This document shows, piece by piece, positions 1 to 11,806 of a stretch of 64,000 bases of DNA. The translations under genes were made by a program, and so were the position numbers. This stretch comes from Leptobrachium leishanense. Taxonomy: Eukaryota; Chordata; Amphibia; Anura; Megophryidae. The notes beneath the pieces are model-generated. The model had not been told where the DNA came from. It ran no database searches and saw only the letters and a program-made list of their open reading frames with translations. The stretch spans positions 245,741,721 to 245,805,720 of the forward strand of contig CM019067.1 in assembly GCA_009667805.1 (NCBI GenBank), given 5' to 3'. Positions within the stretch are counted from its first letter, which is position 1. Each line of letters starts with the position of its first letter.

Positions 1-407
1 TCACACATATGGTGAGGTTGTCAGTGTTGGGGGGGACCTGGAGGCTTGGCTGACATCCAAGATGTCAGCCCCCCTCCAGGTTTGAATCGCGTTTTGGCGC
101 CAATTGGCGCCGAAAAGCGATCCGGCGGCGAAACTGTTAATGCCATACACCGCTGGAAAGGGGAGGCTCTCCCCTCTCCAGCGGTGCAAACGGCATCTCC
201 CTAGCTTCAATGGTTGGGGAGATAGAGTGATCCGAAATCACATGGGCAGGCTTCCTCCCTGCCAGATCGCCGTGGGATCCGACGAGGGAGGTGAGTATCG
301 GGCGGGAGGGGGATTTGGCGCCGCTGACGTACCCTGTACGTCCGCGGGTCTAAGGGAGACCCGAGGACAGGACGTACAGGGTACGTCAGGGGTCATTAAG
401 GGGTTAA
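1..407. mobile_element. TTAA hairpin element, truncated by window edge (P1)
   Basis: Right part of a hairpin-rich DNA element ending in AAGGGGTTAA, with TTAA at 404-407. Visible palindromes include GCTGACATC/GATGTCAGC around 50-70 and a pair of GACGTACCCTGTACGTC-type repeats at about 325 and 371. TTAA target sites and a CCCCTTAA terminus are typical of piggyBac-like elements. The sequence differs from the family at 928-2584 but the architecture is the same. No transposase is visible. The left end lies outside the window. Confidence 0.55.
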
Positions 408-927
408 TACAGCTTCAATGAATCTTTTCCTGCTTCTTTTTGGATTTCCCTCTCGGAATCAAGCAGGGTTATTCAAAGAGAATCGAAAAGTCAACGCACG
501 TATGGTGACTTTTCGTTCTCCTCAGTTCGGTTCGATTTGGCGATCCCATTTCGGCGACCCTGCGTTGTATTCAGCAAGCACCACAGGGCCGTTGTAGTGC
601 AGGGAAAATTCGCCTCAAACCCCGCAAAACCGCCGAAAGCTCACCGCAAAACCCGGCGAAGGCACACCGAAAACCTGCAAAAATATCTGGATTACCCCCG
701 CCAAAAATGCTGGAAAAACCCGAGGAGGAGCCGATCACAGCGCAGTGCAGCCGCCGGAAAAACCTGACACCGCAGACGAACGGAGTGAAAAAAAAACAGT
801 TTGCTTGAATGTTTGAAAAGTGAAACGCTGTTTGCAAAGAAACTACTGAACGAAAATATCTGAAATTTACATATGAGGTCCAGTGAATGATAATAAAAAG
901 GGGCGTTACAGAAAAAAGAACAAATGT

Positions 928-2584
928 TTAACCCCTTCGCTGCGGTGGACGCGCTCAGCGCGTCCACCCGCAGGTAGCGTTCCTTGCGGAGGACGCGCTG
1001 AGCGTGTCCTCCCTTTGGGGCCAGCGATCGGCCGGGTTCCGGCCGATCGCTGTGCCCCCCGGTGCGGGCTGACATCCTCGATGTCAGCCCAGCACCCGGA
1101 ACCGCCGCCGGCCTAATTAGGCTGGGGTCAGACTGAGGCAGTGCGAACGCGCGTGCAGGCGCACATAATCACGGCCGCACTAGCAGCAAATGACGGGCAA
1201 TGACGGCCAATATACGAAGTACGGTCGCACGAAAGTCCGGCTGCGCAACGCAAGTGGAAGATGAACGCATTTTTTCGAGAACGTAAAACCGCTAGTACGG
1301 TTGTACAGAGTGCGCTGCGCCCGCTAGCGGTGTGTGTGTGTGATTTGGAGACGTTAGACACTACTAATGTCCAGCCAACATAACGTCCAGATGCACAAAG
1401 TGTTTTATTGATGATCCGTACAAAATCACGGACGTAAAATGCGCATAGTATGACCGCTATCGCGTACTCCGTGAAAAAATGCGTCCACTCGTTCGAACGC
1501 ACTTTTTCACAGACAACGTGAAAATGCGTTCGTCTGACCCTAGCCTTAGATGTCATCGCGGTGGCGCGATGACATCTAATTCAGGCGCCCCCCCGCATGT
1601 GCGGAGGAGACGCCTGAAAGGGAGGGGGGGGAGGTCCTTCGGACCTCTCTCCCTCCCTATACCCGGGGTGCAGGGGGTTAATCCAGGCACCGTTTGGAAG
1701 GGCACAGCCTGCCCTTCCTAACGGTACCTGGAATTAACCCTTTGGGGGCCGGATCACGAATCGGCGCCGAAAAGCGCCGGTTCGTGATCCTTTCCCGTAG
1801 CTGGCTGACATCTTGGATGTCAGCCAAGCTTCCGGGAATGCCCCCTGAGGACATAGCACGATGACGCCAGTCCTGGAGTTAACCCCTAACTGCCACCAAT
1901 GGTGGAGATAGGGGGTTCCAATGAACCCCCTATCTCCCGATCCGTGGCAGCTAGGGGTTAATGTTTGGTACTGTTGGATCAGCCAGAGCATGGCCGTTCC
2001 AACAATACCAAACTTGACTATGAAAAAAGTTTTTTAAAAAAAATAAAAAATAAAAATAAAAAAATATTTTAAAAAAAATTATAAAAAAAAATAAACTAGT
2101 TTTTTTTTTCTTTTTTTTGGTTCATTAATGCAGCAATATTGTTCCCATTTCAATTATAATGTGAACAATGATGCTGCACTAACGATTTTTGTATGCGGTG
2201 CGTTTGTTAAAAATCGCGTAATTTTCCCCCCAAAAAAATGTAATGAGACCCCATTTCTAATTTTTTTAACAAGCGCACCCCATACAAAATATAACCGCAA
2301 TTGCTCGCATCTTAAAATGTGAAAAAAAAAACTTTACACGTTGTAAATTATTGAAAATTCATATTTTATTGCATTTTTTGTTATAATATACAGACAGGTC
2401 ATGACGTATACATATAATAATGACATATTATGTATCTGCCGAGTCTGACGGAAAGAACGATATATAATATGTCTGGGTCATATTCTAAAATAAGCCTTCA
2501 AAACACATTTAAACATGATGAGTGAAACAGGTAAAAATGACCTCAGCACAGAGGCGGGAAATGCCTCAGCAGCGAAAGGGTTAA
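928..2584 (+). mobile_element. TTAA-flanked hairpin element, full length (P2)
   Basis: Flanked by TTAA at 928-931 and 2581-2584. The ends read TTAACCCCTTCGCTGCGG and, in complement, TTAACCCTTTCGCTGCTG, so the element has imperfect terminal inverted repeats of piggyBac type. The left 1.1 kb is a string of consecutive palindromes (e.g. 1751-1790, 1803-1825, 1904-1937); the right 0.6 kb is AT-rich. It is non-autonomous, with no transposase frame. It is inserted in the GTTATTC element 464-3027 and carries the Harbinger-like element 1120-1545. Close sisters are 23365-24604 and 56046-57286. Confidence 0.75.
1120..1545. mobile_element. PIF/Harbinger-like MITE nested in P2 (H1)
   Basis: Ends GGCTGGGGTCAGAC and GTCTGACCCTAGCC form a terminal inverted repeat. 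They are flanked by TTA at 1117-1119 and 1546-1548, the 3-bp TWA duplication expected for PIF/Harbinger. The sister TTAA element at 56230-56265 has the uninterrupted sequence (AAATTAGGTGTCATC), which proves the insertion. 426 bp; no transposase. Confidence 0.75.
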
Positions 2585-3027
2585 AAAAAAACATCGGAAA
2601 TTTTTTTTTGCCAAACAAATCCCGAAAAATGCTTAAAATATCCCAAAACAAATCTATAAATAAAGAGACTTTTTACTGCAGAATATTATTATCGACGGTT
2701 TATTAGATATTGCATTAAAACGGGAATATTTTTAACGTTGAAGCCTATGGGATTCTCCTGAATAAATCTACCGCATGAAGCCACCGAATGGCAGGGCAAT
2801 TCGGCAACTTTTCACTGCTGGGTTTTGCTCTCTGAATAGCCGAAGCATTGCTTTTTTTATGGGAATTCACTGCCCTCGAAAAGGCACCGTATGTGCAGGC
2901 AATTCGCCAGGATTTAGCGAATTGTCTGCTCTCTGGATAGCCGAATGGCCAAGAAAAGTTACCGAACACTGATTTTCAGCGTTCAGTTCCCTTTCGGCAG
3001 CCATTCAGATCTCTTTGAATAACCCTG

Positions 3028-4027
3028 ATAGTTTGCAACAATGGTAAACTACTGTGAATAGAGAATAACCCTGTAAATGTGTACAGAAATTAGTGCCACG
3101 CACATCATAGAAACCACATCATATATTTCCTGGATAAAGTACTACTTCTTAGCTGCGCATGTTGTCGTAACCCTCAAGCTCCATTATCATGAAGAGAAAT
3201 TTTGTACGCCATTATAACGTATGATAACTGTTTTCACTTAATCTAGGCACGAGGAAATATTCCATTTTTTTTCTATTTTACTGTTGGCAAAGCTAGCAAC
3301 TTTGATATCTTCAGATTTATCTATGTACCTGGCTGCCTACGTATCTGTCAAGTGATGATGATTTGAAGCTATTAATGAACTATCCACTGCAACATATGGA
3401 TCCGAGATGGATCAGCTACAAATTACTGTAACAAATCATAAATAAAATATGAAAATATATAATGTTACAGGTATATGTGGTGCCATCTTATTTTGAAAGC
3501 TTTGGGAAGAATCTGCGGACATGATGGAGAACATATGAGGCAAGGAGTAAATGACAAGTGTGATCAATTCGTTTTACGTGAGTAAAGAAAGCAAGTCTAT
3601 GGAAAAGCTCTCCAAAACACAGGGCTTTATTGGTCGTTAGTCTTCTCACAGTGGTTAGTCAGTTGTTTGATCTATCCACTTCTCATACTTTTTAAATTAG
3701 AAAGGGCTCAACCTTTATAGCTGGATCAAGCCCACAGCATGACAGCCATCATAGGATCCCAATTGAGGAATAAAATCTGTGCATTTGGATCAAAGCTGAT
3801 CATTGATGTGAAAAATTGGTTAAAAAGAGGATTTTCAATATAGTGTTTTCAGAGCCAATACATGAAGTGTCAGACCAAAATAAAATAGAATGATGGGTAC
3901 ATCGATATCACTAACCATGTACAGTAGATGGAAGAGAGGTCTAGAGTGGTAGACAGATCTTGATCGATAGATAGACAAACAGATGGCTAGATATAAAATA
4001 GCAACAAGGTTGCAAATCACATAAAAA
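3028..4027. other. Unannotated interval
   Basis: AT-rich, apparently unique DNA. I see no terminal repeats, no convincing open frame and no recognisable RNA gene. Confidence 0.5.
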
Positions 4028-4880
4028 GGGTTATTCAGAGAGCACCGAAATGTCACCAACATGCTCTCTAGTTTGCTGCAGTTCGGCGAATTAAATTCGC
4101 CGTCTCTGTTGTGAATTCAGCATTAAACGCAGGGTCCCCGATTTGCAGCGAATCGACCCGCCGAACGAAAAGAAAAAACGTAGAATTGATCCGAAAAACC
4201 GCCGAACGATCCACCGAACAGACAGCCAAATCGATCCGAAAAAAGCCAATGACCCGCCGAACAGACCGCCGACCAGTCGTCAGAAAAAGCCACCAAGCTG
4301 CCACACAGGCAAAAAAAAGATAAAATAAAACTTGCCACTTTTAAAACGCGTTTTAAAAAAAGTGCATGAAAATGCCAGGAAATAATATATGAATAACAAC
4401 AAAAAGGTCTGTTAAAGAATAATAATAAAAAACATGTAAAAAAAAATCGGAATTAAAAATGTCAAGAAAAAATCAAGAAAAATACCGAAATATCCTGAAC
4501 AAACAAACAATAAATAAAGAGACTTTTTGGTGCAAATGAAAAGAATAAAAGGGTGAATAAATAGTTAAGAAAAGCGAGGATTTTTCCAACATGGAAACCT
4601 ATGGAATTCGCCTGCTTAAACCTGTCGAATGAAACCACCGAAAATCAGGGCATTTCACTGACATTTCGGTGCTGTTCAGTGTTCTCTGAATAGATTAACT
4701 ATTACTTCTCTATAGGGATTTCACTGTTGCCGAATTGCACAGTATTTCACTGGCAATTTGCCAATATTTGAGAAATTGTCAGCTTTTTGAATATCCGAAT
4801 GGCCACGAAATTGCACTTTACAGGGAAATTCACCGTTTGGTGCAATTTCGTGGCCAATTCGGTGTTCTCTGAATACCCCC
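4028..4880. mobile_element. GTTATTC-family element, second subfamily (B2)
   Basis: Starts GGGTTATTCAGAGAGCACCG and ends GTGTTCTCTGAATACCCC, which are complementary. The interior has the family pattern: a Cys/Arg-rich-looking GC tract, an A-rich tract with AATAAAGAGACTTTTTG, then hairpin-rich sequence. A Harbinger-like element begins just after its right end. No coding capacity. Confidence 0.6.
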
Positions 4881-4884
4881 TTAA

Positions 4885-5638
4885 GGCCCCTATTACATTC
4901 TTCGCGCAAATCTGTCCACGCAGCACAATTTTTTTGCACGCAGCGTTAAGCGTTATCGCATGAAAATTAATGGTGGTATTACGATCCGAATGCATTTTCG
5001 CATCCGTCCGAAAATAACATTTGTAAAAATGACGCGCAAAACGAAGAGTACTACGCACGCAGTAACATAGCGCACGCAAATCTGTGGGCGGACTGTTTTT
5101 TCGTGGGATTCAGCCAATCAGAATTAAGAACCTTAATTGACATCAATTTACCTTAATTGACTCACTTAAGTTTTTGCGCCTGTCAAAGTAAATCTGCGTA
5201 TATATGCTGCAGCAATAATAAAAACACGCACAAATTTACAATTTTTTTGTTTGGGTATGTGTAGAATGTGTAACTATACTGTGCTGTATTTTTTTTTTCT
5301 TGCTGGTATTTTTCGTTTCGGCCAGAACGTTCAGATTTGCAGTTACCACCAGCTTTTCAAAGACGATAAAATTATGAGCGCAAACGTCGTTCGTAAAAAG
5401 ATGCGCATCTATTGAAATACCGTCCACGTACCAGCGCACGAACGAATTTGCGCTCACAATGTTAAGAATAGGACGCGCACAGTTCATCACACTCGCGCAG
5501 GTCCATCTGCGTTAAACGATAACGCGCATCGTTGGCGCGAACGTTCTAATACGAAGTTCTGTGCAAAGGGTTTTGCCCCTCGTGCAAATTTGCATTTGTG
5601 CACGCAAAAACAAATGCGCGAAGAATGTAATAGGGGCT
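4885..5638. mobile_element. PIF/Harbinger-like MITE (H2a family)
   Basis: Terminal repeats GGCCCCTATTACATTCTTCG and its near-complement at 5618-5638, flanked by TAA at 4882-4884 and 5639-5641. Internal sequence (the GATTCAGCCAATCAGAATTAA block near 5108, and AATGTGTAACTATACT near 5265) is shared with 17577-18309 and 28053-29235, so these three are one family. 754 bp, non-coding. Confidence 0.7.
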
Positions 5639-5641
5639 TAA

Positions 5642-7041
5642 ATAGTACATACTCATATATCTGTATCAAGTATAGTATCTACTGGTAGCAGAAGCTGTCA
5701 ATACAGTTGGTTTTTCTTTGCTTCACAAAATCGAGAGTTCCATCGTTCATGCCAGTCCCAAGTAATTCTTCAGTCAGATATTAAATACAGTGAGCCCTAT
5801 TCCATCTGAGCCGCTTATAGTTCATGCAAATTAATAACTTTTGTGCAAGCTGTTTATCCATTTGTGGTTGGATACTAATGGTTCTTTTCCAACCGAGCCA
5901 CTGTATTATCATCTTGAGTTGAAGTAGAGGTAACATCACTGCACTATGACCGTGGAGACTGTGGAGACACAGGTATGGATCCCGTCAAGAGCACCTCTCC
6001 AGTAAGTGTCCTTGGGCAAAACACCTAACGGTACATACTCGCCACCCAGGACATACTTGAAAACGAGAGAAATCTCAATGTATCCTTGTAAATACTTTCT
6101 CAAAGAAAATAAAAGAATATTTGAAAGCGCTTGATCAATCGGCAGGGGTGCAGCACACAATCACTGGTATTAGCTCCTGTAGTGTTTCCATGTGTGCAGG
6201 GAAAGAAAGCCGAGGGCCGTGCCACTCTCTGCATTGTGGCATCAGGGGGTAAGTATGCAATTTTTTCATCTGAAGTGTTTAGTGGTTTTGCAAAGCAAGA
6301 GTCCTATTCTTTCAGGTATTCTGACTTGAGTTGAGAAAAACGAACTTTGTTGGAATTACTCCTTCTCTATCTAACTGTTAATTAACAAAGTATGGAAGAT
6401 GTTAGTTTACAGTTCAGTGTCACAACATCCAAGCCACAAGCAAACCTTGAGGCTCTTTTGCAATCGTCTGTCAAGATGTCAAGCTAGCGGCTGGAGCTGC
6501 TTCGTGTAACAGCTCATTGGAATTGGGCCTGATGTTTCTTCGGTGCAGTATGCTACTTTTTTTTCTAAACATCTGACAAAAACGGCAATTTATGTCACCT
6601 TTTCCTACTTTGACATGTTAATGAATGGGAGTCGTATGGAAGGGTCACAATAACAAGTTTTGATTTTTCTATGTTTAAGTCAGAGATACGTTACAATGTA
6701 TATTCTCTCTATGTACATCTATTATAAGATAGGTGCCTAGAGAAGAAACCGCTATGCCCCCTCCTGGACGAGGGCAGACAAGGCTGAAACAAATGTTGGG
6801 GGATGCAGTTCCTCTTGTGCAGAGGAGGTTGCTTTTGCATTTCAGTTCTGGCCACCCTTTGTGGGTCGTAGAAGATTGATTTGTATATGGTATAGCCTCT
6901 TCTTTAATGGACCCATCAAGCTAAAGCTGAATGAGTCCTGAGCGGGGACCCACTGTAGGACAGGCCACTATTGCTGTTGCCCGTTCTCAGTCTTCTCATA
7001 CACATTTTGTTTTGCTCAGTACATCTATTTTCACATATATA
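5642..7041. other. Mostly unannotated interval
   Basis: Contains a LINE tail at 6040-6115. A 55-bp block at 6928-6995 (CCTGAGCGGG...GTTCTCAG) recurs at about 29930-29985, so it belongs to a dispersed repeat. Otherwise nothing recognised. Confidence 0.45.
6040..6115 (+). repeat. CR1/Rex1-like LINE 3' tail fragment
   Basis: The block CCAGGACATACTTGAAAACG followed by AGAGAAATCTCAATGTATCC matches the 3' tails at 44598-44690 (minus), 45455-45530, 46997-47085 and 61262-61366. Only the tail is preserved here. Confidence 0.7.
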
Positions 7042-7948
7042 CAGGGTTATTCAAAGAGTTCCGAATTGCTGGCGAACGGTAACCGAACGCTGAAATTCAG
7101 CGTTCGTTACCTTTCCTGACCATTCGGCTATCCAGAGAGCAGGCAGTTCGCCGAATGTTGGCGAATTGCCTGCACATACGGTGCCTTTTCGGTGCCTGTT
7201 CAAGGGCAGTGAAATCCCCATAGCTTCGTCTATTCAGAGAACAAAAACCAGCAGTGAAAACTTGCCAAAATGTCCTGCCATTCGGTGGTTTCATTCGACA
7301 GGTTTATTCAAGAGAATCCCATAGGCTTCAATGTTAAAAATATTCCCGTTTTAACTCAATATCTAATAAACCGTTTATTATAATATTCTGCATTAAAACG
7401 TCTCTTTATTTATGGACTTTTTAGGATCTTTTAAGCATTTTTTGGGATTTTTTTGCAAAAATCTTTTTTGTTTTTTTTTTAAATTTTATTTTGAACGTTT
7501 TTTCTTTTTTCTGTAACGGCCCTTTTTATTATCATTCATTGGACTCATATGTAAATTTCAGACATTTACGCTCAGTAGTTTGTTTGCAAACAGCGTTTCA
7601 CTTTTCAAACATTCAAGCGTCCTTTTTTTTTTTCACTCCATTCGTCAGCGGTGTCGGCTTTTTCCGGCGGCTGCTCAGCGCTCTGATCGGCTCCTGCTCG
7701 GGTTTCTCCGGCGTCTTCGGCGGGGTTAATCCAGATGTTTTTGCGGGTTTCGGTGTGCATTCATCTGGGTTTTGCAGTGAGTGTTCGGCAGGTTTTCGGC
7801 GGCTTTTCCATGCACTACAACGGCCCTGTGGTGCTTGCTGAATACACAGCAGGGTCGCCGAAATGGGATCGCCGAATCAAGCCGAATTGAAGAGAACGAA
7901 AAGTCACCGAACGTGCGTTGACTTCTCGATTCTCTTTGAATAACCCTG
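7042..7948. mobile_element. GTTATTC-family MITE, complete (B3)
   Basis: CAGGGTTATTCAAAGAG at 7042 and CTCTTTGAATAACCCTG ending at 7948. It is an uninterrupted copy of the 464-3027 family in the opposite orientation, and so serves as the intact reference of about 907 bp. An open frame of 116 codons at 7491-7841 follows the GC-rich tract but has no recognisable domain; I treat it as chance. Confidence 0.75.
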
Positions 7949-9200
7949 ATAATCTCAATGTGGCTTTCTGAAGGAAGTATTTGTTTTCTCACCTCTCAAA
8001 ACCAAATGAATTTCAGGAGAAATAGAGATTGTAAATTCTAATAAGTCAACCTAAATGAAAACATAGGACTGGGGACTACTGGGATAATGAATTGATTGCT
8101 AAAGTGACAATGAAAAATCTTAAACATGGAACATAAACTCCAAAATCGCAGCCATGCTCCAAATCGGTTCAATGAAATCCTTCACTGTTTTAATTCGCCA
8201 CGCTAAGCAGTTGGTTAACTTCACTGGTAATTAAAATAATTTCCTGATTTGTATTCATTGTGTACATACAGCATTAATAAGCAAAATAATCAGGTAAATA
8301 TGGGTATAACATAAACAAATAGACTATGAAACGTGTCAGTTTTCCTCATTTAGGGCATGCATTAACAAATCGCATGAACAACAATTATTGAACACTTGCG
8401 TAACAAATCCATCAAACCATAACTCGCCCTGTGAATTAAACATGTGCATAGCACATTTACTGCAAAGGAAAATAATTCCTGCATAATTCTAGTACATGAT
8501 AATGAAATATATCACAGCTGGTACTTGTAGTAATCACACAACCTATCATCAAGACTGCTTATTTTTGTAGAAAACTTGCTTGTTCTTCTAATTCCTAATT
8601 ATGTTCAATTCCCATGTCTCCCTGGTGCATCTTATGCATGACCGTATGCAGCCACGATGAAATATTTTAAATAAATAACAGAAAAATAATACGCTCATAC
8701 TGAAATCATTATTATTTCATTTTATCCTCTAAATAATGCTTACAGTTTCCACGGCGACTTGTAATATACAGTGGGGACTATATATGAATTATGAAAGACT
8801 GACTTTTTAATTCCTTTTGTTCAAAGATAATCTAAAAAATACATACATGTTAGATTACAATATATTTTTATAGTTTTAAACAATGATCTTCTTAGTCCTC
8901 CACCACAACCCTTGTAGATACTGATTGCCCTAGGGGTCCCAAGCATCCACTGCAACTGGTCATCATGCCTAGCTCCTAGCTGATGAGGGTCCAATAAACC
9001 CAAAACAGCGCTGTCCTAGGAGTGACTTTGACCAGTTGCATAACCTTATCTCTGCTACAAAGCCACGGTGTGGCATAGCATTGATTTTAGGGTTCTGTGT
9101 AATAATAGATCCAGAATGCATAAAAGTGAGACAGAGGTAATTTGCATATCCTACCCAGAGTTCCTTGCTGCATATGGGGAATGTGGCACAGGAGCTCTGG
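7949..9200. other. Non-repetitive AT-rich interval, possible conserved noncoding DNA
   Basis: Between about 8090 and 8790 the sequence has no visible repeat ends. It is dense in homeodomain-type and POU-like AT motifs (GCATTAATAAGC, AACAATTATTG, CCTGCATAATTC). That texture resembles vertebrate conserved noncoding elements, but conservation cannot be judged from one sequence. 8820-9200 is unassigned. Confidence 0.3.
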
Positions 9201-9204
9201 GATA

Positions 9205-9975
9205 GAAACATAGAAAATGTCGGCAGATAAAAACCTTTCGGCCAATCTAGCCCAATTACATGGATACTTTACCTGGATTTATCTTTTCTTTAGGATAGCC
9301 TTATGCCTATCCCATGGCTTCTTAAATTCAATTACTGTTTTGGCCTCTACCACTTCTACTGGAAGACTGTTCCATGTATCCACCACCCTCTCAGTAAAAT
9401 AATGCTTCCTGATGTTACTTTTAGGCTGGGGTCAGACCAGCGCACTTTTAACGTGCGTTTTGGCGAACTTAATCACGGCCGCAGTAGCAGCAAATGACGG
9501 GCAATGACAGCCAATATACGAAGTACGGCCGCACAAAAGTCCAGCCATGCAACGCAAGTGGAATTTGAACGCATTATTTCGGGAACGCAGAACCGCTAGT
9601 ACTGACGTACAGAGTGCGCTGCGTCCGCTAGCGGCGTGTGTGTGTGATTAGGAGACGTCAGACGCTGCTCATGTCCGTCCAACATAACGTCCAGACACCC
9701 AAAGTTTCCTGATTTGGATCCGTAAAAAATCACGCACAAAAATTGCGCATCGTATGACCGTTTTCGTGCATTCCGTGAAAAAATACGTCAGTGCATTGAC
9801 GTTCGCGTGTAAAAATGCTTTGGTTTGACCCTAGCCTTAAACCTTCGCCCCTCTAATCTAAGACTATGTCCCCTTGTTTTGCTACTTTGTTTCCTTTTAA
9901 ATATACTCCCTTCCTCTACCTCTCCCTTTACGTATTTAAATGTTTCTATCATATCTCCTCTTTGAATTGCTATGA
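9205..9975. repeat. Dispersed repeat of unassigned class, interrupted by H2
   Basis: A block starting ACATAGAAAATGTCGGCAGA and running to ATATCTCCTCTTTGAATTGC. I recognise it as a repeat type common in amphibian and other vertebrate DNA, without being able to name its class. It is split cleanly by the element 9424-9836 at a duplicated TTA; the two halves read through (TGTTACTTTTA / TTAAACCTTCG). Confidence 0.5.
9424..9836. mobile_element. PIF/Harbinger-like MITE (H2)
   Basis: GGCTGGGGTCAGACC at the left, TTGACCCTAGCC at the right, TTA at 9421-9423 and 9837-9839. Internal sequence closely matches 1120-1545 (shared CAAATGACGGGCAATGAC and GCTAGCGGCGTGTGTGTG blocks), so it is a sister copy. 413 bp, no coding capacity. 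Confidence 0.75.
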
Positions 9976-10010
9976 TGTGGAGGTGGCTTCTGCAATAATA
10001 AACACATGAA

Positions 10011-10040
<30 letters not shown>
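10011..10040. repeat. AT/AC microsatellite
   Basis: A run of AT dinucleotides passing into AC dinucleotides. Confidence 0.9.
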
Positions 10041-10041
<1 letters not shown>

Positions 10042-10199
10042 ATCCAGAAGTCCTGCAGTCATTATCCTGTTATATATAAATTTACAATGTGGTGGGCTTG
10101 AACATCTTGTGATCACAATTAGTGATTAAATTTCCATCTTTATTAATGTATACTTGGGTATTTTTTAAAATCTCTTTTAGTATATGTAAGTGGAGTTCA

Positions 10200-10650
10200 C
10201 CTTATATTGTTTGTTGTATTCATTGGTCTCAGTAGCACCCTAATACAAAATCTAAAAAATAGGGCTGACCACCCTATTAGGCTAGCACCACCAAGCCCTA
10301 ATTGCATGGTTTACATCAGTGGTTCCCAACTGCGGTCCTCAAGTGCCCCTAAAAGGCCTGGTTTTCCTGATATCTGAGGCACAGCACAGGTGATATGATT
10401 TGCTGCTCAGTGATTGCAGGATTCAGTCTGCAAGTGATACTTAAAAATCTGGCCTGTTAGGGGTACTTGAGGACTGCGGTTGGGAAACACTGGTTTAGAT
10501 GTCTTCCATTGCAGCCCCTATTTAATAATTGAGCTCAAGAGAGACCCAGGAGGCAGTTTCTAGCAGTAAGTGGTTTAATCTCATAAGGGCAGGCATTAGT
10601 TTGTTCAGAATAGGGACCAGACCCGGATTAAGATCTCTATGGGCCTGGAG
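10200..10650. repeat. Dispersed repeat, copy 1, interrupted by hAT
   Basis: Shares ordered blocks with 62180-62470 (CTCAGTAG, CATGGTTTACA, TTCCATTGCAG, AATCTCATAAG.GCAGG). The other copy lacks the hAT insertion 10317-10492. Class unknown. Confidence 0.45.
10317..10492. mobile_element. hAT-like MITE with 8-bp target duplication
   Basis: Ends CAGTGGTTCCCAACTGCGG and CCGCAGTCCTCAAG-type inverted repeat, finishing GGGAAACACTG. The flanks GTTTACAT (10309-10316) and GTTTAGAT (10493-10500) differ at one base. An 8-bp duplication and a CAGTGGTTCCCAAC terminus are hallmarks of hAT elements. The empty site is visible near 62320 (GGTTTACAGGTTTTCCATTG). 176 bp. Confidence 0.85.
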
Positions 10651-10783
10651 CTGAATATTTTGGTGGCTTTTTTTTGTAATTTAGTGAAATGAAAAACATT
10701 TTGGTTATTTAATCGTGCAGATGGGGTATATCTAACCAGGAAGATACTGTGTGATTCATTTTTCATTCAGATTTCAGTCACTA

Positions 10784-11251
10784 AGGTCCGTGTCAGACAA
10801 ATGCCGTGATCACGTCTGCGTTACCGCACAGTTTAGCGTCCGTCGTAGCATAGAATCATGATCAATAGAGACCCACACACTAAGTGCATCCGCACCGAAC
10901 TGCGCACGCACAACGCACGTGGCAAATGGACGCAAGTTAGGCAAGAACGTAAAACCGCTAGACAGACGTGCTGAGTGCGCCACGTCCGCGTAGGGTTCTG
11001 TGTGAGTGATAGGGAGATGTCAGACGCAGCACATTTGCGACGTCCAGCACCTTGACGCACAAAATGGCTTTTCATATCCTTTTCAAATTTTTATCATTTT
11101 TCATATTATTTTTATTTCCCAAATTCACTTTTTTTCTACGTCCATCAAGAAAAACGGATTGTGTGGTGTCTACAGTATCTTCCGTCAGTACGTCTGTCCA
11201 TCATGCACGCACGCAGACTGCGCTCAGACTGCTTTCGTCTGACTCTAGCCT
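10784..11251. mobile_element. Harbinger/TA-type MITE (H3)
   Basis: Left end AGGTCCGTGTCAGAC and right end GTCTGACTCTAGCCT are inverted repeats, flanked by TA on both sides. Related in its termini to 1120-1545 and 9424-9836 but with a different interior. 468 bp. Confidence 0.6.
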
Positions 11252-11790
11252 TAGAGTGTAATTTTTTTTCCCATTTTACCATCCAAACCTTTGTGATTAT
11301 ATATTCTATAGGGCATTCTTGTTAAAAAAAAAAGGGAAATGGGAACCTGTTACTGCATTTTTACGAGAAAATATACAATTTTAATCAAAAAATGAAAAAA
11401 AAAAGGAAATACTGTATTTCCCTTGTGTTTTGGAACATGTTTTTTTACGGATAATATGCCTATGTATAAAACACTGATCTTGCTCCCAGCGTGTGAAATT
11501 GGAAGGTGAGTAATGGCAGTGGTATTGCTCATTTTATACGTGACAAATGGACAATGCCATCGTTTTGGAACTAAAAATAAATAAAAAATAGTTTTCTTTT
11601 CTTTTTAGATTTTACATGGTCAGGTTTGGTATTAATGCAAAAGCCAGACTCCGCCCTGTCCAATGACACATCACTTGACCTTGTGAGCTATAAAGATTAG
11701 TGACGTAGGGGTCCAAAGTTCCCTGCAGGGCACTTCTCTGCAGTGCAGCGGTTTAGGTTTTTGATGTAACAATTTGTAACAATGGATTGT
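11252..11790. repeat. Diverged AT-rich half of a TTAA-type element
   Basis: The stretch around 11290-11350 (TTCTATAGGGCATTCTTGTT...) parallels the AT-rich half of 23365-24604 and 14945-15837, and 11610-11650 parallels their CATGGTCATGTTTGGTAT block. A similar diverged piece continues at 12541-12720, after the hAT insertion. Old and degraded. Confidence 0.4.
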
Positions 11791-11806
11791 ACCATCACCT
11801 CCACAC

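Larger units (their letters stand above)
464..3027. mobile_element. GTTATTC-family MITE, host of nested element (B1)
   Basis: Bounded by CAGGGTTATTCAAAGAG at 464 and its complement CTCTTTGAATAACCCTG ending at 3027. About 0.9 kb of element remains once the TTAA insertion 928-2584 is removed. Sister copies lie at 7042-7948 (opposite orientation) and 13227-14134. The left end carries its own hairpin around the CGAAAAGTCAC motif, followed by a GC-rich tract, an A-rich tract with AATAAA and a second hairpin-rich end. No coding capacity is recognised. The superfamily is not assigned; TA target duplication is possible but not clean in this copy. Confidence 0.7.

Noticed and set aside
7491..7841. 116-codon frame, antisense twins at 571-837 and 13285-13593
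   Set aside because: Recurs because the GTTATTC MITE recurs; frame is not preserved between copies and it has no domain.
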